DNA from: Meiothermus sp.
GTDB taxonomy: Bacteria > Deinococcota > Deinococci > Deinococcales > Thermaceae
Reading direction: 5' to 3'
Assembly: GCF_026004075.1 (NCBI RefSeq)
Contig: NZ_BPIK01000001.1
Location: forward strand, 549,501-613,500
DNA: 64,000 nt
Shown: positions 60,723 through 64,000 of the stretch, piece after piece
How the letters are laid out: every line of letters begins with the position of its first letter
Numbering within the stretch: the stretch's first letter is position 1
Notes under the pieces: model-generated
The model's database searches: none
What the model was told of the DNA's origin: nothing
What the model saw: only the letters and a program-made list of their open reading frames with translations
Position numbers and translations under genes: made by a program

Positions 60723-61192
60723 GGCGAGCGAGTACCTGGTGGCTAGGCGGGCTTTTGCTGCTGGCCTTGGCCCTGGCCCAGCCCAGCCCCAACACCCCAC
60801 CCCCGGATTTTTCGCCGGAGGTGTTCAAAATTGCCGGCCAGTTGCGCTGCCCGGTCTGCCAGGGGGAGTCGGCGGCGGAGTCCAATGCCGGCATTGCCGT
60901 GGAGATGCGGCGCATCATCGCCGAGCAACTGGCCCAGGGCAAAAGCGAGGCCGAGATACGGGCCTTTTTTGTGCAGCGCTACGGCGACTGGATTCTCTAC
61001 GAGCCGCCCGTCCGCGGCCTCACCCTGTGGGTCTGGCTTTCGCCCCTCCTTGGGCTGGGCCTGCTGGGCTTCGGCCTGTGGCGCTACCTGGCCCGGGTGC
61101 GGGCTCGAGCCCTGACCACCGCCTCCGACGTCTCCGAGGAAGAAATTGCCCGCCTCGAGACCGAGCTGCAATCCCCCGAGCGACAACCATGA
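60719..61192 (+). CDS. ccmH: Apocytochrome-handling thiol protein CcmH
   Basis: A 157-residue protein with a signal peptide (about 1-20), the redox motif LRCPVCQ (C44, C47), the conserved helical segment following it (MRRIIAEQLAQGKSEAEIRAFFVQRYGDWILYEPP), and a C-terminal membrane helix (about 100-122). CcmH forms mixed disulfides with apocytochromes and works with CcmG and CcmF. The stop overlaps the next gene's ATG (ATGA). Confidence 0.95.
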   Translation: MRRASTWWLGGLLLLALALAQPSPNTPPPDFSPEVFKIAGQLRCPVCQGESAAESNAGIAVEMRRIIAEQLAQGKSEAEIRAFFVQRYGDWILYEPPVRGLTLWVWLSPLLGLGLLGFGLWRYLARVRARALTTASDVSEEEIARLETELQSPERQP

Positions 61193-62181
61193 TGTTTGCC
61201 TACCTGATTCTTGCTTTGTTGTTTGTGCTGGCCCTGGCCTATGCCCTGCGGCCTTTTTTCCGCACCGCGGCTCAGCCTTTTCCCGAGAGCCCCCGGCCCG
61301 AGGAGCTGCGGGCCGAGCTCGAGGTGCTCAAATCGCTGGCCCGGGAGGCCGAAGGGGAGGAGCGCAAGCGCCTCCTGGCCCAGGCGGTGCGCCTCGAGCG
61401 CCAACTGGCCGAGCTAGGCCACGAAATCCCCACCCCGCGCCGCCTGAGCCCGCTCACGCTGGGGGCGGTGACCCTGGGTCTGGTGGCCCTGGGGGTGGGC
61501 CTGTGGGCCTACACGGTGCCGCGCCTGCCGGGCGAGACTATTATCACCAGCCGCAACGAGGCCCGTGAACTGGGCAGCCTGCAACGCCGGGCCGAGCAAA
61601 GCGGCCAGGCTGCCGACTGGCTGGCCTACGCCAACAAAGCCTACGAGCTGCAGGACTTCGAGCGGGCCGTGCAGGGCTACCTCAAGGTGATCGAGCTCGA
61701 GCCCCGCAACGCCAATGCCGTGCGCCGGATTGGCATCCTGCTCTTCATGAGCGGTCGGCCCGAGGAGGGAGCCCAGGCCCTCGAGCTCGCGGTGCGGGCC
61801 GAGCCCAACGTGCCCGAGGGCTGGCTGTTTCTGGGGAACGCCTACTTTCAACTGGGCCGGCCTGCCGAGGCCATCGTGGCCTGGGAGGGCTACCTGAAGG
61901 CCGGCGGCGAGGCCCGGGCGCAGGTGCAGAACCTGATTCAAACCGCTAAAAACCAGCTCAACGCCACCTCCCAGGGCCAGCAGGTCTACCTGGCCCGCTG
62001 CGCGGCCTGCCACGGGGCCCAGGCCCAGGGTGGTTCGGGCCCACGTTTGCAGGGCAACCCCATCAGCAAGGTGCCGGAGGCGGTGCGGGAGATTGTCCTC
62101 AAGGGCCGGGGCCAGATGCCGGCGGTGGCCCTGACCGACGCCGAGATGCAGGCTCTGTTGCAGTACCTGGGGGGGTTGTAG
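61189..62181 (+). CDS. CcmI-like TPR protein fused to a C-terminal cytochrome c domain
   Basis: A 330-residue protein. It has two membrane helices (about 3-21 and 88-110) with a coiled-coil-like segment between (RAELEVLKSLAREAEGEERKRLLAQA), as in CcmI/CycH. Three TPR-like repeats follow (about 140-245: WLAYANKAYELQDFERAVQGYLKVIELEPRN-type). The C-terminus (about 262-330) is a monoheme cytochrome c domain with CAACH (C271, C274, H275) and a probable Met ligand in GQMPAV. CcmI proteins that guide apocytochromes do not normally carry a heme domain. The ATG at 61189 overlaps the ccmH stop; the long upstream frame is a shadow. Confidence 0.88.
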   Translation: MMFAYLILALLFVLALAYALRPFFRTAAQPFPESPRPEELRAELEVLKSLAREAEGEERKRLLAQAVRLERQLAELGHEIPTPRRLSPLTLGAVTLGLVALGVGLWAYTVPRLPGETIITSRNEARELGSLQRRAEQSGQAADWLAYANKAYELQDFERAVQGYLKVIELEPRNANAVRRIGILLFMSGRPEEGAQALELAVRAEPNVPEGWLFLGNAYFQLGRPAEAIVAWEGYLKAGGEARAQVQNLIQTAKNQLNATSQGQQVYLARCAACHGAQAQGGSGPRLQGNPISKVPEAVREIVLKGRGQMPAVALTDAEMQALLQYLGGL

Positions 62182-62188
62182 AGGGTCT

Positions 62189-64000
<1,812 letters not shown>

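Overview
The window is GC-rich chromosomal DNA from a thermophile of the Thermus/Meiothermus branch of Deinococcota, most likely Meiothermus-like. This rests on a nar operon in the Thermus order narCGHJIKT with a divergent dnrS-dnrT regulator pair, on many start codons preceded by a -10 hexamer only 6-7 nt upstream (leaderless transcription), and on the very frequent CTCGAG hexamer in Leu-Glu codon pairs. Species is inference; no rRNA is present.

Layout. 1-4.1 kb: the end of an oligopeptide-type ABC importer (binding protein and two permeases, no ATPases here). 4.1-8.6 kb: a secreted beta-barrel-like protein, truA, and an iron-type ABC permease/ATPase pair. 9.0-22.5 kb: a nitrate-respiration island. 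The minus-strand operon reads small ORF, narC, narG, narH, narJ, narI, narK, a beta-carbonic-anhydrase-like gene, narT. The plus strand carries dnrS (PAS-GAF-GAF-SARP) and dnrT (Crp/FNR family). 22.8-24.4 kb: three unrecognised genes, then tRNA-Phe and tRNA-Asp. 24.5-30.8 kb: an SRA/YDG-like protein, trpF, a subtilase gene broken by an in-frame TAG, lutB-lutA, a YbjQ-family gene and a DinB-family gene.

30.9-46.5 kb is an arsenic island. It starts with arsR, a DUF6428 gene, an ArsN2-like acetyltransferase, an MFS transporter and arsC. Next comes a three-gene membrane molybdoenzyme complex (FeS subunit, NrfD-type anchor, TtrA/SrrA-like 1068-aa catalytic subunit). After it lie a second arsR with an ArsP-type permease and a thioredoxin-like protein, a third arsR, an IS5-family insertion sequence, the arsenite oxidase genes aioB-aioA, and a GDCCVxC cysteine-rich protein. 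The island therefore encodes arsenate reduction for detoxification, arsenite oxidation and efflux. The molybdoenzyme enclosed by these genes is the best candidate in the window for an undescribed system: it may be a respiratory arsenate (or sulfur/selenium oxyanion) reductase outside the classical Arr family.

46.5-56 kb is mostly housekeeping: a C39-like peptidase with TPRs, guaB, a glutaryl-CoA dehydrogenase-like gene, an orphan D12-class adenine methyltransferase, an exporter-like membrane protein, acuB and acuC. 56-62.8 kb is a cytochrome c maturation operon (ccmB, C, D, E, F, G, H and a CcmI-like protein fused to a cytochrome c domain, but no ccmA), ending in a Rieske gene; tyrS runs off the right edge.

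The regions connect functionally: nitrate respiration, the molybdoenzymes, arsenite oxidase and cytochrome c maturation are all parts of a branched respiratory chain, and the ccm genes would supply heme attachment for NarC and other c-type cytochromes.
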